From assembly GCF_041916735.1 (NCBI RefSeq), contig NZ_JAYRYY010000002.1: a DNA stretch of 64,000 nt; one strand, given 5' to 3'. The stretch is from Zoogloea sp016790385 (GTDB taxonomy: Bacteria; Pseudomonadota; Gammaproteobacteria; Burkholderiales; Rhodocyclaceae). Below are positions 18,612-28,204 of this stretch, in pieces. The translations under genes were made by a program, and so were the position numbers. The notes beneath the pieces are model-generated. The model did no database searches. It worked only from the letters and a program-made list of their open reading frames with translations, and had not been told where the DNA came from. Position 1 is the stretch's first letter; every line of letters begins with the position of its first letter.

Positions 18612-20099
18612 TCATTTCCTGATTGCGCTTTCCAGCATGTCGACAAGCGAGGTCAGAATCTTGACCCGCGCAAAATACTTGTTATCGGCCTCGACCAGAA
18701 CCCACCCGGCATTTTCGGTACTGGTCCGGTCGATCATGTCGCAGACGGCGGGCTCGTAGGCCGGCCATTTCTCCCGGTTACGCCAGTCCTCCGCGGTGAT
18801 CTTGTAGCGTTTGAACGCCTCCGCCTCCCGGGCCTTGAAGCGCTGGAGTTGCTCTTCGCTGCTCACCGAAAGCCAGAACTTGAGCACGATGGCCCCCGCC
18901 GACACGAGCTGATCCTCGAAATCGTTGATCTCGGCGTAGGCACGCATCCAGTCCGCTTCGGAACAGTAGCCCTCCACCCGCTCGACCAGAACACGGCCAT
19001 ACCAGGAGCGGTCAAAGATCGCCACCTTGCCCTCCCGCGGAATACGCCGCCAGAAGCGCCAAAGGTAAGGCTGGGCACGCTCCTCATCGCTCGGCGCGGC
19101 AATCGGGATGACCGCGTACTGGCGGGTGTCCAGGGCCTGGGTCACGCGGCGAATGGCCCCGCCTTTGCCCGCCGCATCCATGCCCTCGAAGACCAGCACC
19201 AGACTGCGCCGGGCGAAGGCCTCGCTGCGCACCGCGAGCGCCAGACGCCCCTGCAACTTCTCAAGCTGCCGCTCGTAGGTCTTTTTGTCCATGGGCTGGT
19301 TCAACACCAGCGCATTGAGGAGGTTGCGCTGATCCACGTGGGTGGGAAGCAGGGGGGCGGTGACCCGTGGCCGGTAACCCTTGCCCAGGGCTTCGAGCTT
19401 GCGCTGCACGCTGTCGAGCAGGGTCTGCCCTACCTGAACTGCCCGATAGTTCGGGTCGGAGCCATCCACAATCACCCATGGGGCGATCCCGGTGCTGGTC
19501 CGACGCAGCACATGCTCCGCCACTTCCCGGTAACGCTCGTACTCCTCATAGAAGAGCCAGTCCGCCTCACGCACCCGCCAGCGGGTATCGGGATTGGCCT
19601 CAAGCGCCTTGAGACGCTTCTTCTGGCCAGCCCGCGACAAGTGAAACCAGAACTTCACCAGCAACACGCCTTCGGCGGCCAGCATGGCCTCAAAGCGGTT
19701 TAATTCGGACAGACGCTGATCGAGACGCGCCTTCTTGATACGCCCCAGTGCCCGCTCTCCAATGGGCTCCGAATACCAATTGCCGAACAGGATGCCGATC
19801 TTGCCCTTGGGTGGAAGGGCGCGCCAGAAGCGCCAGAGAAAGGGGCGCTGACACTCCTCCAGCGTTGGCTGGTCAAAAGCGTGCACCTCGATATGGCGCG
19901 GATCCATCCACTCGTTGAGAAGATTTACCGTCTCGCCGCGCCCGGCACCATCGATACCGTTGATCAGGATGACCGTGGCAAAGCCCTTCTGGTCCAGCAA
20001 CTCGAACTGTGCGTTGAGCAGCCGGGTACGAAGTTCGGGCTCGATCTCGTCATACTCGGCCTTGGACAGCCGGTGGCCAAGCTCGGCGGATTCAAACAT
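18612..20099 (-). CDS. pap: Polyphosphate:AMP phosphotransferase (class II PPK2, two domains)
   Basis: 495 residues from the ATG at 20099; the frame is open further upstream but overlaps rsmE, and MFESAELGHRL is the natural family start. There are two tandem PPK2 domains: the first with Walker A GIDGAGRGE near residue 45, the second with GMDAAGKGG near 300, each followed by its lid and Walker B regions (ILFGNWYSEPI, AIFDRSWYGRVL). The family makes ADP from AMP using polyphosphate. It overlaps the end of rsmE by eight bases. Confidence 0.9.
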   Translation of the reverse strand: MFESAELGHRLSKAEYDEIEPELRTRLLNAQFELLDQKGFATVILINGIDGAGRGETVNLLNEWMDPRHIEVHAFDQPTLEECQRPFLWRFWRALPPKGKIGILFGNWYSEPIGERALGRIKKARLDQRLSELNRFEAMLAAEGVLLVKFWFHLSRAGQKKRLKALEANPDTRWRVREADWLFYEEYERYREVAEHVLRRTSTGIAPWVIVDGSDPNYRAVQVGQTLLDSVQRKLEALGKGYRPRVTAPLLPTHVDQRNLLNALVLNQPMDKKTYERQLEKLQGRLALAVRSEAFARRSLVLVFEGMDAAGKGGAIRRVTQALDTRQYAVIPIAAPSDEERAQPYLWRFWRRIPREGKVAIFDRSWYGRVLVERVEGYCSEADWMRAYAEINDFEDQLVSAGAIVLKFWLSVSSEEQLQRFKAREAEAFKRYKITAEDWRNREKWPAYEPAVCDMIDRTSTENAGWVLVEADNKYFARVKILTSLVDMLESAIRK

Positions 20100-20832
20100 C
20101 ACCCTCTCCCGAAAAATCACCCCACAGCGTTTGCAGGGCCGCCAGCGCTGCCAGCCCGGCCGTTTCGGTACGCAAGACCCGTGGCCCGAGGGACAGGGGC
20201 GAGCAAGCTGCACGCTCCGCCAGTTGCAGCTCGGCCGGCGACCAGCCGCCTTCAGGCCCGACAAGCACGGAGAAGGGCCGCGAGGGCGGCACTCTCCTCG
20301 CCAGCGCCCCCTCGGCCCCGGGCGCCAGAATGAGCCGCTCGCCGTCAATAGGCATCGCCAGGTAGCGCGACAGCGGCAGAATATCGCCCACCAGCGGCAC
20401 CCGATTGCGTCCGGATTGCTCGCAGGCAGCCACGGCGATCTGTTGCCAGTGGGCCACCCGCTTCGTCGCCCGATCCCCGGAGAGCTTGAGCACCGAGCGC
20501 TCTGCCGCAACGGGGAGGATTGCCGCCGCACCAAGCTCAACCGCCTTCTGCACCACCCAGTCCATTTTGTCCCCGCTCGCCAGTGCTTGCACGAGGGTGA
20601 TCGCCAACGACGATTCGCGCTCGATCGGCAGCCGTGGCCCCAGGCGCGCCGTGGGCTGCTTCCCCAGCGCGGTCAGAGTGGCGGAAAACTCGCCACCCTG
20701 ACCGTCAAACAGCACCACCTCATCCCCCACAGCAAGGCGCAAGACACGCTCCGCGTGGTGCGCCACAGACCCGGGCAATGGGATTTCACGATCAGGCACA
20801 AGCCCCTCGGGGCAGAAGAAGCGCGGATTCAT
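20092..20832 (-). CDS. rsmE: 16S rRNA (uracil1498-N3)-methyltransferase
   Basis: 246 residues from ATG 20832 (MNPRFFCPEGL); an adjacent ATG at 20835 and a longer frame exist, but this is the family start. The N-terminal PUA-like domain (HHAERVLRLAVGDEVVLFDG) and the C-terminal SPOUT knot (SVLVGPEGGWSPAELQLAE, LGPRVLRTETAGLAAL) are complete. It is the first gene of the rsmE-pap-argA-diguanylate cyclase unit. Confidence 0.95.
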   Translation of the reverse strand: MNPRFFCPEGLVPDREIPLPGSVAHHAERVLRLAVGDEVVLFDGQGGEFSATLTALGKQPTARLGPRLPIERESSLAITLVQALASGDKMDWVVQKAVELGAAAILPVAAERSVLKLSGDRATKRVAHWQQIAVAACEQSGRNRVPLVGDILPLSRYLAMPIDGERLILAPGAEGALARRVPPSRPFSVLVGPEGGWSPAELQLAERAACSPLSLGPRVLRTETAGLAALAALQTLWGDFSGEGDV

Positions 20833-20969
20833 CATGCTATTATCGCCAAAAGCAAGCCACTTAACGGGACTCAAACGCTGGCGTCGCCCGCTCAAGCGGA
20901 TAGCGCCGCCCTTCAACCCAGCCCGGGTCGGGCCGTTTACGCGTCAGACCCATTACGCCCTAGCAGCCG

Positions 20970-21776
20970 ATGACCAGCGTCCAGCGCCTCGAATACGCCC
21001 GCACCCTGGCAGAGACGGTCCGCGGAATGGCCCGCGAGATCATCCTGCCCCGCTACCTGCGCGCCGTGCGCGAACACAAGGCCGACGGCAGTGTGCTCAC
21101 CGAGGCCGATCTGGCCTCCCAGGCCGCCCTCGTGGAGTGCCTGCCCAAGCTCATCATGGCACCTGTGCTTGGCGAAGAGATGACCGCCGAGGAACAGGGC
21201 CGGGTATGGCACGAGGGTATCAATGGGCTGTGGGTCATCGACCCCATCGACGGCACCACAAACTTCGCCAACGGCATCCCCTTCTTTGGTGTCGCCGTTG
21301 CCTACCTGGTCAATCACAAGACGCAGATCGGCGTGGTGTACAACCCCGTCACCGACGAAGCCTTCTATGCCGGACGCGGAGCAGGTGCATGGCTCAATGA
21401 CATCTCGCTGCCGATGCGTCAGCCCGCGCGCCATCTCAAGGAGGCCGTCGCCGGCGTGGACTTCAAGCGCATCAGCCACCACCTTGGCGATGAGCTGGCC
21501 GTGCGCCCGCCCTATTATTCCCAGCGCAATTTCGGCTCCAGTGCCCTCGAATGGTGCTACGTGGCCGCCGGCCGTCTCGACGTCTACCTGCACGGCGGCC
21601 AGATGCTATGGGATTACGCCGCCGGCCGGCTGATTCTCGAAGAAGCCGGCGGCAGCTACAGCAGCCTGGGCGGAACCCCCCTCACCGCCGGCCCGGCCAT
21701 CAAGCGCTCGGTCATTGCGGCGGCCAGCCCCGCCCTTTTCGAGCAATGGCGCACCTGGTTGCACGCCCATTCCTGA
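20970..21776 (+). CDS. Inositol monophosphatase family protein
   Basis: 268 residues. All metal-site motifs of the family are present: LGEEM near 70, WVIDPIDGTTNFANG near 88-102, and WDYAAGRLILEEAGG near 211. Members hydrolyse inositol phosphate, histidinol phosphate, fructose-1,6-bisphosphate or 3'-phosphoadenosine phosphate. The motifs alone do not decide between these. It is transcribed away from rsmE and lies upstream of prkB. Confidence 0.88.
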   Translation: MTSVQRLEYARTLAETVRGMAREIILPRYLRAVREHKADGSVLTEADLASQAALVECLPKLIMAPVLGEEMTAEEQGRVWHEGINGLWVIDPIDGTTNFANGIPFFGVAVAYLVNHKTQIGVVYNPVTDEAFYAGRGAGAWLNDISLPMRQPARHLKEAVAGVDFKRISHHLGDELAVRPPYYSQRNFGSSALEWCYVAAGRLDVYLHGGQMLWDYAAGRLILEEAGGSYSSLGGTPLTAGPAIKRSVIAAASPALFEQWRTWLHAHS

Positions 21777-21851
21777 GAGGTCATTGACCCGCCTGCGGCC
21801 TGTTTATTGCTAGATCCACCCGTCGAGGCCCAAGATCCCGCGACAGAGTAC

Positions 21852-21888
21852 TTTTGGAACAGGCCATGCGCCGTGACCTGTTCCAAAA
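21852..21888. repeat. 12-bp perfect inverted repeat in the prkB leader
   Basis: TTTTGGAACAGG (21852-21863) and its exact reverse complement (21877-21888), with 13 bases between. The right arm ends 23 bases before the prkB ATG. It could form an RNA hairpin near the ribosome-binding site, act as an operator, or end the preceding gene. No T-tract follows. Confidence 0.8.
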
Positions 21889-21911
21889 CTACTCACTTTC
21901 GGGAAGCGGCC

Positions 21912-22787
21912 ATGTCCATGAAGCACCCCATCATCGTGGTCACCGGCTCCTCAGGGGCCGGCACCACCACGGTGAAACATACTTTTGAAGGCATCTTCTG
22001 GCGCGAGAAGGTCAACGCGGCAATCATCGAGGGCGACAGCTTTCACCGATACACCCGCGAGGAGATCCGCCGCCTGATCATGGAAGCGGAGGGCAAGGGC
22101 CAGCGCGGTATCAGCCATTTCGGCCCGGAAGCCAACCTGCTCGAAGAACTGGAGCAGCTATTCCGCACCTACGGGGAATCCGGTTGCGGCAAGCGCCGCT
22201 ATTACCTGCATAACGCCGAGGAAGCCGGACGACGCGGCCTGCGGCAGGGTGATTTCGCCCCCTGGGAGGACCTGCCCCCCGACACCGATTGCCTGTTCTA
22301 TGAAGGTCTTCACGGGGCGGTGATCACCGACAAGGTCAATACCTGCCGTCACGCCGACCTGTTGATCGGCGTCGTTCCCATCACCAACCTGGAGTGGATC
22401 CAGAAGATCCACCGCGATACACGAACCCGCGGCTATTCCCTTGAGGCGGTCCAGGAAACCATCCTGCGCCGCATGCACGATTACGTGCATTACATCGTGC
22501 CCCAGTTCTCCCACACCCACATCAATTTCCAGCGGGTGCCCATGGTGGACACCTCCAACCCCTTTATCGCCCGGGACATCCCCACTGCCGACGAATCCAT
22601 GGTGATCATCCGCTTCCGCGACCCCAGGGGCGTCGACTTCCCCTACCTGCTGCGCATGATCCACGACAGCTTCATGAGTCGGGCGAACACCATTGTGGTG
22701 CCGGGCGGAAAGCTCGACCTGGCCATGCAGCTCATCCTCACGCCGCTGATCTGGAAGCTCATGGAACGCCGACGTCAATGGGTATGA
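21912..22787 (+). CDS. prkB: Phosphoribulokinase
   Basis: 291 residues from ATG 21912; the longer open frame upstream runs through an inverted repeat and is not conserved-looking. Walker A is GSSGAGTTT near residues 12-20, followed by INVEGDSFHRY-type chemistry (here AIIEGDSFHRYTREE) and the family's FYEGLHGAV. Length and motifs match the bacterial octameric class. It phosphorylates ribulose 5-phosphate to ribulose 1,5-bisphosphate. No RuBisCO gene is in the window, so autotrophy cannot be concluded. Confidence 0.93.
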   Translation: MSMKHPIIVVTGSSGAGTTTVKHTFEGIFWREKVNAAIIEGDSFHRYTREEIRRLIMEAEGKGQRGISHFGPEANLLEELEQLFRTYGESGCGKRRYYLHNAEEAGRRGLRQGDFAPWEDLPPDTDCLFYEGLHGAVITDKVNTCRHADLLIGVVPITNLEWIQKIHRDTRTRGYSLEAVQETILRRMHDYVHYIVPQFSHTHINFQRVPMVDTSNPFIARDIPTADESMVIIRFRDPRGVDFPYLLRMIHDSFMSRANTIVVPGGKLDLAMQLILTPLIWKLMERRRQWV

Positions 22788-22817
22788 AGGGCATTCACCG
22801 TTCGGCCCGCCGCGGTT

Positions 22818-24563
22818 TCAGCGGGCAGCCGTAATGTCCTTGCCCACGTCCGTCTTCAGGTCGTCCCGGAATTCGCCTTCCCAACCTTCACCACTCGCCC
22901 AGAAAAATCGGCCCTGGCCGTGCTTTTTGCCCAGCACCCAGGCGCCCTCGTAGCGATTGCCATTCTTCCACGCATACGCACCCTGCCCGTGGAAGAGCCC
23001 TCGCGAGAACTCCCCTGAATAGCGATCACCCGAGGCGAACACCAGGGTTCCTCGCCCTGAGGGCTCTCCATCCCGCACGGCCCCCTCGTATCGATTGCCC
23101 CCGGGGAACTGGATGATCCCGTATCCGTCTGCCCGGTCATCCACCCAATCCCCTTCATACCACTGGCCACTGACCCAGCTGAAACGGCCCTTCCCCTGAC
23201 GCCGCCCCTTTACCAGCGTACCGCTGAAACGCTCACCGTTGGCCCACTCTACGGTCCCCGTCCCGCTGACCTCGCCGCTCGCCGACACAATGGAAAACGC
23301 CCCTCGATAAGTCGTGTCACCGGCCACCACAACCCCGTCCGCCGCGGGCGCCGATGCAGGACCGGAATCCACCGTCGGCCGGATCTGTGCGGTGGGCTGC
23401 ACGGCCGTGCGCAGCGGGGCCGCCGTGCCCCCCACGGGCAGGGCGGCCGCCGCAGCCGCCGCTGCAACCGGGTTGCCACCACCGACCGACGCTGGCGGCG
23501 AGCTTGCAGACGCCAGCGCCGTCGGCATTGATTTGCTCCCATACTGGGCCATGGCCTGGGCCGGTAGGGGCGCGCCCCGTTCCCGTGCCAGGGCATCCGC
23601 ATTGGTGCGGGCCAGCGTCTGCGGTGCGCCGCGGCAGGCCGTCGTGGCATCCCGCCAGCCCACCTCGGCACGGATGGACAACTGATCCCGCTCCGGCGCG
23701 GACATGCCCGCCCCATTTGTCTTCAGACGCTGGGCCAGCTCCGTGGCAGCATCCCACAGGGGAGCACAATACTCGGCGTTGTGGGCATCCACATGGGTTT
23801 GCTCAGCTTTGCGCTGGGCCTGCTGCTGGCGATTCCCGGAGCATTTGTCGACGGCCCCCTCCCAGGCCATGGCAGCCTTGCCGTAGAGCGTGGCCGCATC
23901 TTCCCAGCGCTTGTCCTTCCAGGCACCACGGGCATAGTCCACCAGGGCGCCTGCACTTTTCCAGGCGGCATCGCAGGCCGGACCTGAACTCAGCAGCTCG
24001 GCATTCGCCGCCCTTTGCCTGACCGTGGCGGCGAGGCTCTTCTCGGCCTTTTCCCGGTAGGGAGACTGGCACAGGCTCACCGCATCGCGCCACACCGTCT
24101 CAGCCTCACCGAGCAGCCGCTCGACCTCCGCCGGATCACCCCGCTCGTTGCGCGCAGCCGCGGCCCGCAGGTCCAGATCGAGCGCCTTGTCGAGCCGCGG
24201 CAGACATTCCGTCTGATGGGCAAGGGCGCTCTCGGCCAGCTTGAGTTCGGTCGTTGCCCTGTCTCCCTGCCGATTGGCCTGGACTGCCAGTGAAGGGCAG
24301 GCCGCGGCGACCTTCAAAAAGGCGCTCCCGGCCTCGCGCAGCACAGGCACCGACTCCCTCCAGCGTCGTCCCGAAGAAGCATGCAGCCCCTTCTGGAGCA
24401 ACACCTCGGCCTCCTGGAGAAGAACCGGACAATCGACCGTCGGCGCAGCGGCGGATTCAATCGGCATACCTCCCGCCCCATCAGCCTGCTGGGCTCCGAC
24501 CGAAGCGCCATGGAAAGCCAGATACAGCGCAGCAACGAATAAAGGTCTTGTCATTGTCGTCAC
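22818..24563 (-). CDS. Secreted MORN-repeat protein
   Basis: 581 residues. A signal peptide (PLFVAALYLAFHGASVGA) is followed by a long helical region with regularly spaced Cys and Ala-rich segments (about 40-310), an Ala/Pro-rich linker (320-415), and five complete 23-residue MORN repeats plus a partial sixth from about 446 to 566 (for example YEGDWVDDRADGYG, YSGEFSRGLFHGQG). MORN repeats in bacteria are poorly understood; in eukaryotes they contribute to membrane and protein contacts. Its start overlaps the stop of the upstream lipoprotein gene by four bases, so the two are translationally coupled. Confidence 0.8.
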   Translation of the reverse strand: MTTMTRPLFVAALYLAFHGASVGAQQADGAGGMPIESAAAPTVDCPVLLQEAEVLLQKGLHASSGRRWRESVPVLREAGSAFLKVAAACPSLAVQANRQGDRATTELKLAESALAHQTECLPRLDKALDLDLRAAAARNERGDPAEVERLLGEAETVWRDAVSLCQSPYREKAEKSLAATVRQRAANAELLSSGPACDAAWKSAGALVDYARGAWKDKRWEDAATLYGKAAMAWEGAVDKCSGNRQQQAQRKAEQTHVDAHNAEYCAPLWDAATELAQRLKTNGAGMSAPERDQLSIRAEVGWRDATTACRGAPQTLARTNADALARERGAPLPAQAMAQYGSKSMPTALASASSPPASVGGGNPVAAAAAAAALPVGGTAAPLRTAVQPTAQIRPTVDSGPASAPAADGVVVAGDTTYRGAFSIVSASGEVSGTGTVEWANGERFSGTLVKGRRQGKGRFSWVSGQWYEGDWVDDRADGYGIIQFPGGNRYEGAVRDGEPSGRGTLVFASGDRYSGEFSRGLFHGQGAYAWKNGNRYEGAWVLGKKHGQGRFFWASGEGWEGEFRDDLKTDVGKDITAAR

Positions 24564-25951
24564 TCAGCCCCTGACTCAAGGGGCATTCTCAGCATTGCGT
24601 CGATCAGTCCGCCACCACCCTGCCCCGAGGCGGGCATCAAGTCATCGCTTTCCGCCTTCATGGCCTGAAGGCCGGCGTCTTCCAGGGCGCTGGGAAGATC
24701 GGTCAACTTCAGGGCGAACACGTCCAGCGAGGCCCCTTTCAGTACGGCTGCCAGCATCTCCTCCCGCCGGGTCTGGCGCGCCAGGGCGGCAAAGCTCTGC
24801 AGGCGCAGCTCATCAAAAACAAAGGCATTGTTGACCAGCCCCCTGTCCAGCAGCTTCTGGTGCAGGGTTGCACCAGCCAACGGGTCTCCACCCAAGGCCA
24901 CGATGCGATCATAGGCCCAGCGATCGGCGTAGTCGAAAACAGTGGTGGCCACCCACGACAGGCTGGACACAGACAATCCAACGCGCATCATGAAGGTGTC
25001 ACGCAGCACGCCGCCCGCCTCCCGGGCCATGACCTTGCCCACTTCCTCCCCCACCTTCTGCGCATACTCGCGGCTCGCCTGTTCGGCCAGACTTCGGGCC
25101 GCCTCCTGCAAGGCCTGTTTGGCCGCCGCCTCGCCGGCGGATTTGGCGGCGGCGGTGGCCGCGGCCTGGGCCGCCTGATTGGCCGCCACTTTGGCCGCCT
25201 GGGCGGCGGCATTGACGCCCACCGCGAGGGAAGCAACGTTGAACAGCGTGGAAACGATCTCCTTGCTGTAGTGATAGGTCTTCATGCGGGCGCCCCCCTC
25301 CTCCGAAAGGCCCTGGGTCCATAAGACCATCCACAGGGCCTCATCGGGGGTGATGCGGGGCACAAAGAGTTCCAGAGGATGAATGCTCATCAACCAGTGA
25401 AAATCCTGGTAGGCCGGCGTCAATGGCGGCGCCAGGCGGGTATAGCCACGGCACACCTCGAAGGGCTTGACGGTCACCGTGCGCCCGCCCGCGGTCTTGA
25501 CCGGAAACGGCTCGCCATCGTCCCGCAGCTCGGCCAGCTCCAGCAGCATCTTGTTGGCGTCGTTCTTGCGGTAGCCCTTTAAATCCACCAGCTTGTCACC
25601 AATCTGCAAGCCGCTTTCGGGGGTGGCCGCGATCACCGTGAGGCGTTCGTCCACCTGCAAGGCACGCACCCAGGCCACCCGATCGTCCTCCGGCCACGCG
25701 TCGCTGGAGGCCACGCTGAAGGGCAGCTCCCACTGGCGGCTGCATCCCGGATCGCGCAGCGCCGCGGAACGGACGATGGCCGGCCGCAGGGCACGCTCCC
25801 CATGGCCCATCAGCCTGAGATTGGCAAGCAAGGTCTCATTGACCTTGCGACCGTCATCGACCGTATATTTCACCGAGCTGCAACCAACCATGAACAGGAT
25901 GGCCGGAAAAAGCATCAATCGCAGGAGTCGATTCGAGACGAAGCCGGGCAC
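24560..25951 (-). CDS. Hypothetical lipoprotein with PDZ-like segment
   Basis: 463 residues from a GTG start; an ATG at 25915 would give a signal peptide without positive charge, so GTG is preferred. The lipobox is MVGC with Cys at residue 24. A PDZ-like stretch (GLQIGDKLVDLKGYRKNDAN) lies near 115-150. A long Ala/Lys/Gln-rich helical segment, probably coiled coil, runs about 250-310. A hydrophobic stretch (VGLSVSSLSWVATTVFDYA) follows. I recognise no family for the whole protein. It is coupled to the MORN gene, so the two probably act together at the cell envelope. Confidence 0.7.
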   Translation of the reverse strand: MPGFVSNRLLRLMLFPAILFMVGCSSVKYTVDDGRKVNETLLANLRLMGHGERALRPAIVRSAALRDPGCSRQWELPFSVASSDAWPEDDRVAWVRALQVDERLTVIAATPESGLQIGDKLVDLKGYRKNDANKMLLELAELRDDGEPFPVKTAGGRTVTVKPFEVCRGYTRLAPPLTPAYQDFHWLMSIHPLELFVPRITPDEALWMVLWTQGLSEEGGARMKTYHYSKEIVSTLFNVASLAVGVNAAAQAAKVAANQAAQAAATAAAKSAGEAAAKQALQEAARSLAEQASREYAQKVGEEVGKVMAREAGGVLRDTFMMRVGLSVSSLSWVATTVFDYADRWAYDRIVALGGDPLAGATLHQKLLDRGLVNNAFVFDELRLQSFAALARQTRREEMLAAVLKGASLDVFALKLTDLPSALEDAGLQAMKAESDDLMPASGQGGGGLIDAMLRMPLESGAE

Positions 25952-26115
25952 GGCAAGCTGTAAGAAAATGTGAGGGGCGGGGACGCGCCTCGATTATGCC
26001 GGAGTTTTGCCCACCCGGCGCCCGTCCCGCCGCCCGCGCCGAGACTACCCAAGTGCAGGGAAATCAACGATAATTGCGGTCTTTGCGCGCCGCTACCCCG
26101 GCCGAAGGTTCTTCG

Positions 26116-28146
26116 ATGTCTTCTTCGCGTAACGTCAAGCCGCCCGTCTTCAACTCCTTGACCGGCGCGATTCGTGCGCTGGCCATGGATGCCGTCCAGA
26201 AGGCCAATTCCGGCCACCCCGGTGCCCCGATGGGCATGGCCGAGATCGCCGAAGTCCTGTGGCGCCGCCATCTGCGCCACAACCCGGCAAACCCCCAGTG
26301 GGCCGATCGAGACCGCTTCGTCCAGTCCAATGGTCACGGCTCGATGCTGATCTACAGCCTGCTGCACCTCACGGGCTACGATCTGTCCATCGACGATCTG
26401 AAGAACTTCCGCCAACTGCACAGCAAGACCCCGGGCCACCCCGAGGTCGGCTACACCCCCGGCGTCGAAACCACCACCGGCCCCCTCGGCCAGGGCATCA
26501 CCAACGCCGTCGGCATGGCGCTGGCCGAAAAGATCCTCGCCGACGGCTTCAACCGCCCCGGCCACGAGATCGTCAATCACCACACCTACGTTTTCCTGGG
26601 TGATGGCTGCCTGATGGAAGGCATCTCTCATGAGGCCTGCTCCCTCGCCGGCACCTGGGGCCTGGGCAAGCTCATCGCCTTCTACGATGACAACAACATT
26701 TCCATCGACGGCCACGTCGAAGGCTGGTTCACCGACGACACCCCGAAGCGCTTCGAAGCCTACGGCTGGCATGTCATCCGCGACGTCCAGGGCCACGACC
26801 CGGTCGAGATCGAAGCCGCCCTCATGGCTGCCCAGGCCGAAACCGGCAAGCCCTCGCTGATCTGCTGCAAGACCATCATCGGTGCCGGTTCGCCCAACAA
26901 GCAGGACAGCCACGACGTGCACGGCGCCCCCCTGGGTGCAGCCGAGATCGAAGCCACCCGCGCCCACATCGGCTGGACCCATCCGGCCTTCGAGATCCCC
27001 GCCGACGTCTACGCCGCCTGGGACGCCAGGGCCAAGGGCGCCACCGCTGAAGCCGAATGGAACACCCGCTTCGCCGCCTATGCCGCCGAGTTCCCCGACC
27101 TGGCCGCCGAATTCACCCGCCGCATGGCCGGCGACCTGCCGACCGACTGGGCCGCCCACGTCGAAGCCGTGCTCGCCAAGGTCACCGAAAAAGGCGAGAC
27201 CATCGCCACCCGCAAGGCAAGCCAGAACTGCATTGAAGCCTTTGCTCCGAAATTGCCTGAACTCCTGGGCGGCTCGGCCGACCTGGCCGGCTCCAACCTG
27301 ACCCTGTGGTCTGGCGCCAGGGGCGTCTCCCGCAGCACCGGTGGCAACTACGTTTACTACGGCGTGCGCGAGTTCGGCATGGCGGCCATCGCCAATGGCA
27401 TCGCCCTGCATGGCGGCCTGATCCCCTACACCGCCACCTTCCTGATGTTCAGCGAATACGCCCGCAATGCCTTGCGCATGGCCGCGCTGATGAAGGTGCG
27501 CCAGATCTTCGTGTTCACCCACGACTCCATCGGTCTGGGCGAGGACGGTCCGACCCACCAGCCCGTGGAACAGACCGCCTCACTCCGCCTGATCCCCAAT
27601 ATGGATGTATGGCGCCCCTGCGACACCACCGAATCTGCCATCGCCTGGGCGGCCGCGATTGAACGCAGGGAAGGTCCGTCATCCCTCGCCTTCTCGCGCC
27701 AGAACCTGCCCTTCCAGGCCCGCAGTGCCGGTCAGATTGCCGACATTCGCCGCGGCGGCTACATCCTTTCCGAAGCGGGCACTCCTGCACAGTCGGCTGC
27801 GGCGCAAGCCGTTATCATCGCGACCGGTTCCGAAGTGGCCCTTGCCATGGCGGCCCAGAAGCAGCTTGCCGACCAAGGCATTGCCGTGCGGGTGGTGTCG
27901 ATGCCCAGCACCAACGTGTTTGATCGCCAGGACGCCGCGTACCGCACTTCGGTGCTCCCCGTCGGCGTGCCCCGCGTTGCGGTGGAGGCTGGCGTGACCG
28001 ATGGCTGGTACAAGTACGTCGGCCTCGACGGCGCGGTCATTGGAGTGGATCGCTTTGGCGAGTCCGCACCGGCGGGCGAGCTGTTCAAGTATTTCGGCAT
28101 CACCGCCGACGCTGTCGCCGCCGCGGTGAAGAAAGTTCTCGCCTGA
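26116..28146 (+). CDS. tkt: Transketolase
   Basis: 676 residues from ATG 26116; the frame opens 14 codons earlier, but AAGG lies just before this ATG. It has the TPP-binding GDGCLMEGISHEA near 161, the N-terminal AMDAVQKANSGHPG signature, the pyrimidine domain FVFTHDSIGLGEDGPTHQPV and the C-terminal domain. It exchanges two-carbon units in the pentose phosphate or Calvin cycle. It leads the tkt-gap-pgk cluster common in betaproteobacteria. Confidence 0.97.
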   Translation: MSSSRNVKPPVFNSLTGAIRALAMDAVQKANSGHPGAPMGMAEIAEVLWRRHLRHNPANPQWADRDRFVQSNGHGSMLIYSLLHLTGYDLSIDDLKNFRQLHSKTPGHPEVGYTPGVETTTGPLGQGITNAVGMALAEKILADGFNRPGHEIVNHHTYVFLGDGCLMEGISHEACSLAGTWGLGKLIAFYDDNNISIDGHVEGWFTDDTPKRFEAYGWHVIRDVQGHDPVEIEAALMAAQAETGKPSLICCKTIIGAGSPNKQDSHDVHGAPLGAAEIEATRAHIGWTHPAFEIPADVYAAWDARAKGATAEAEWNTRFAAYAAEFPDLAAEFTRRMAGDLPTDWAAHVEAVLAKVTEKGETIATRKASQNCIEAFAPKLPELLGGSADLAGSNLTLWSGARGVSRSTGGNYVYYGVREFGMAAIANGIALHGGLIPYTATFLMFSEYARNALRMAALMKVRQIFVFTHDSIGLGEDGPTHQPVEQTASLRLIPNMDVWRPCDTTESAIAWAAAIERREGPSSLAFSRQNLPFQARSAGQIADIRRGGYILSEAGTPAQSAAAQAVIIATGSEVALAMAAQKQLADQGIAVRVVSMPSTNVFDRQDAAYRTSVLPVGVPRVAVEAGVTDGWYKYVGLDGAVIGVDRFGESAPAGELFKYFGITADAVAAAVKKVLA

Positions 28147-28204
28147 TCCGGTGGCGAGCCCAGACATATTCGGTTTCGTGTATTAACACTAGGGAGAAGA
28201 CTCG

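Noticed and set aside
21912..22787. Proof of a complete Calvin cycle
   Set aside because: No RuBisCO or cbbR gene is present in the window; prkB also occurs alone in heterotrophs.
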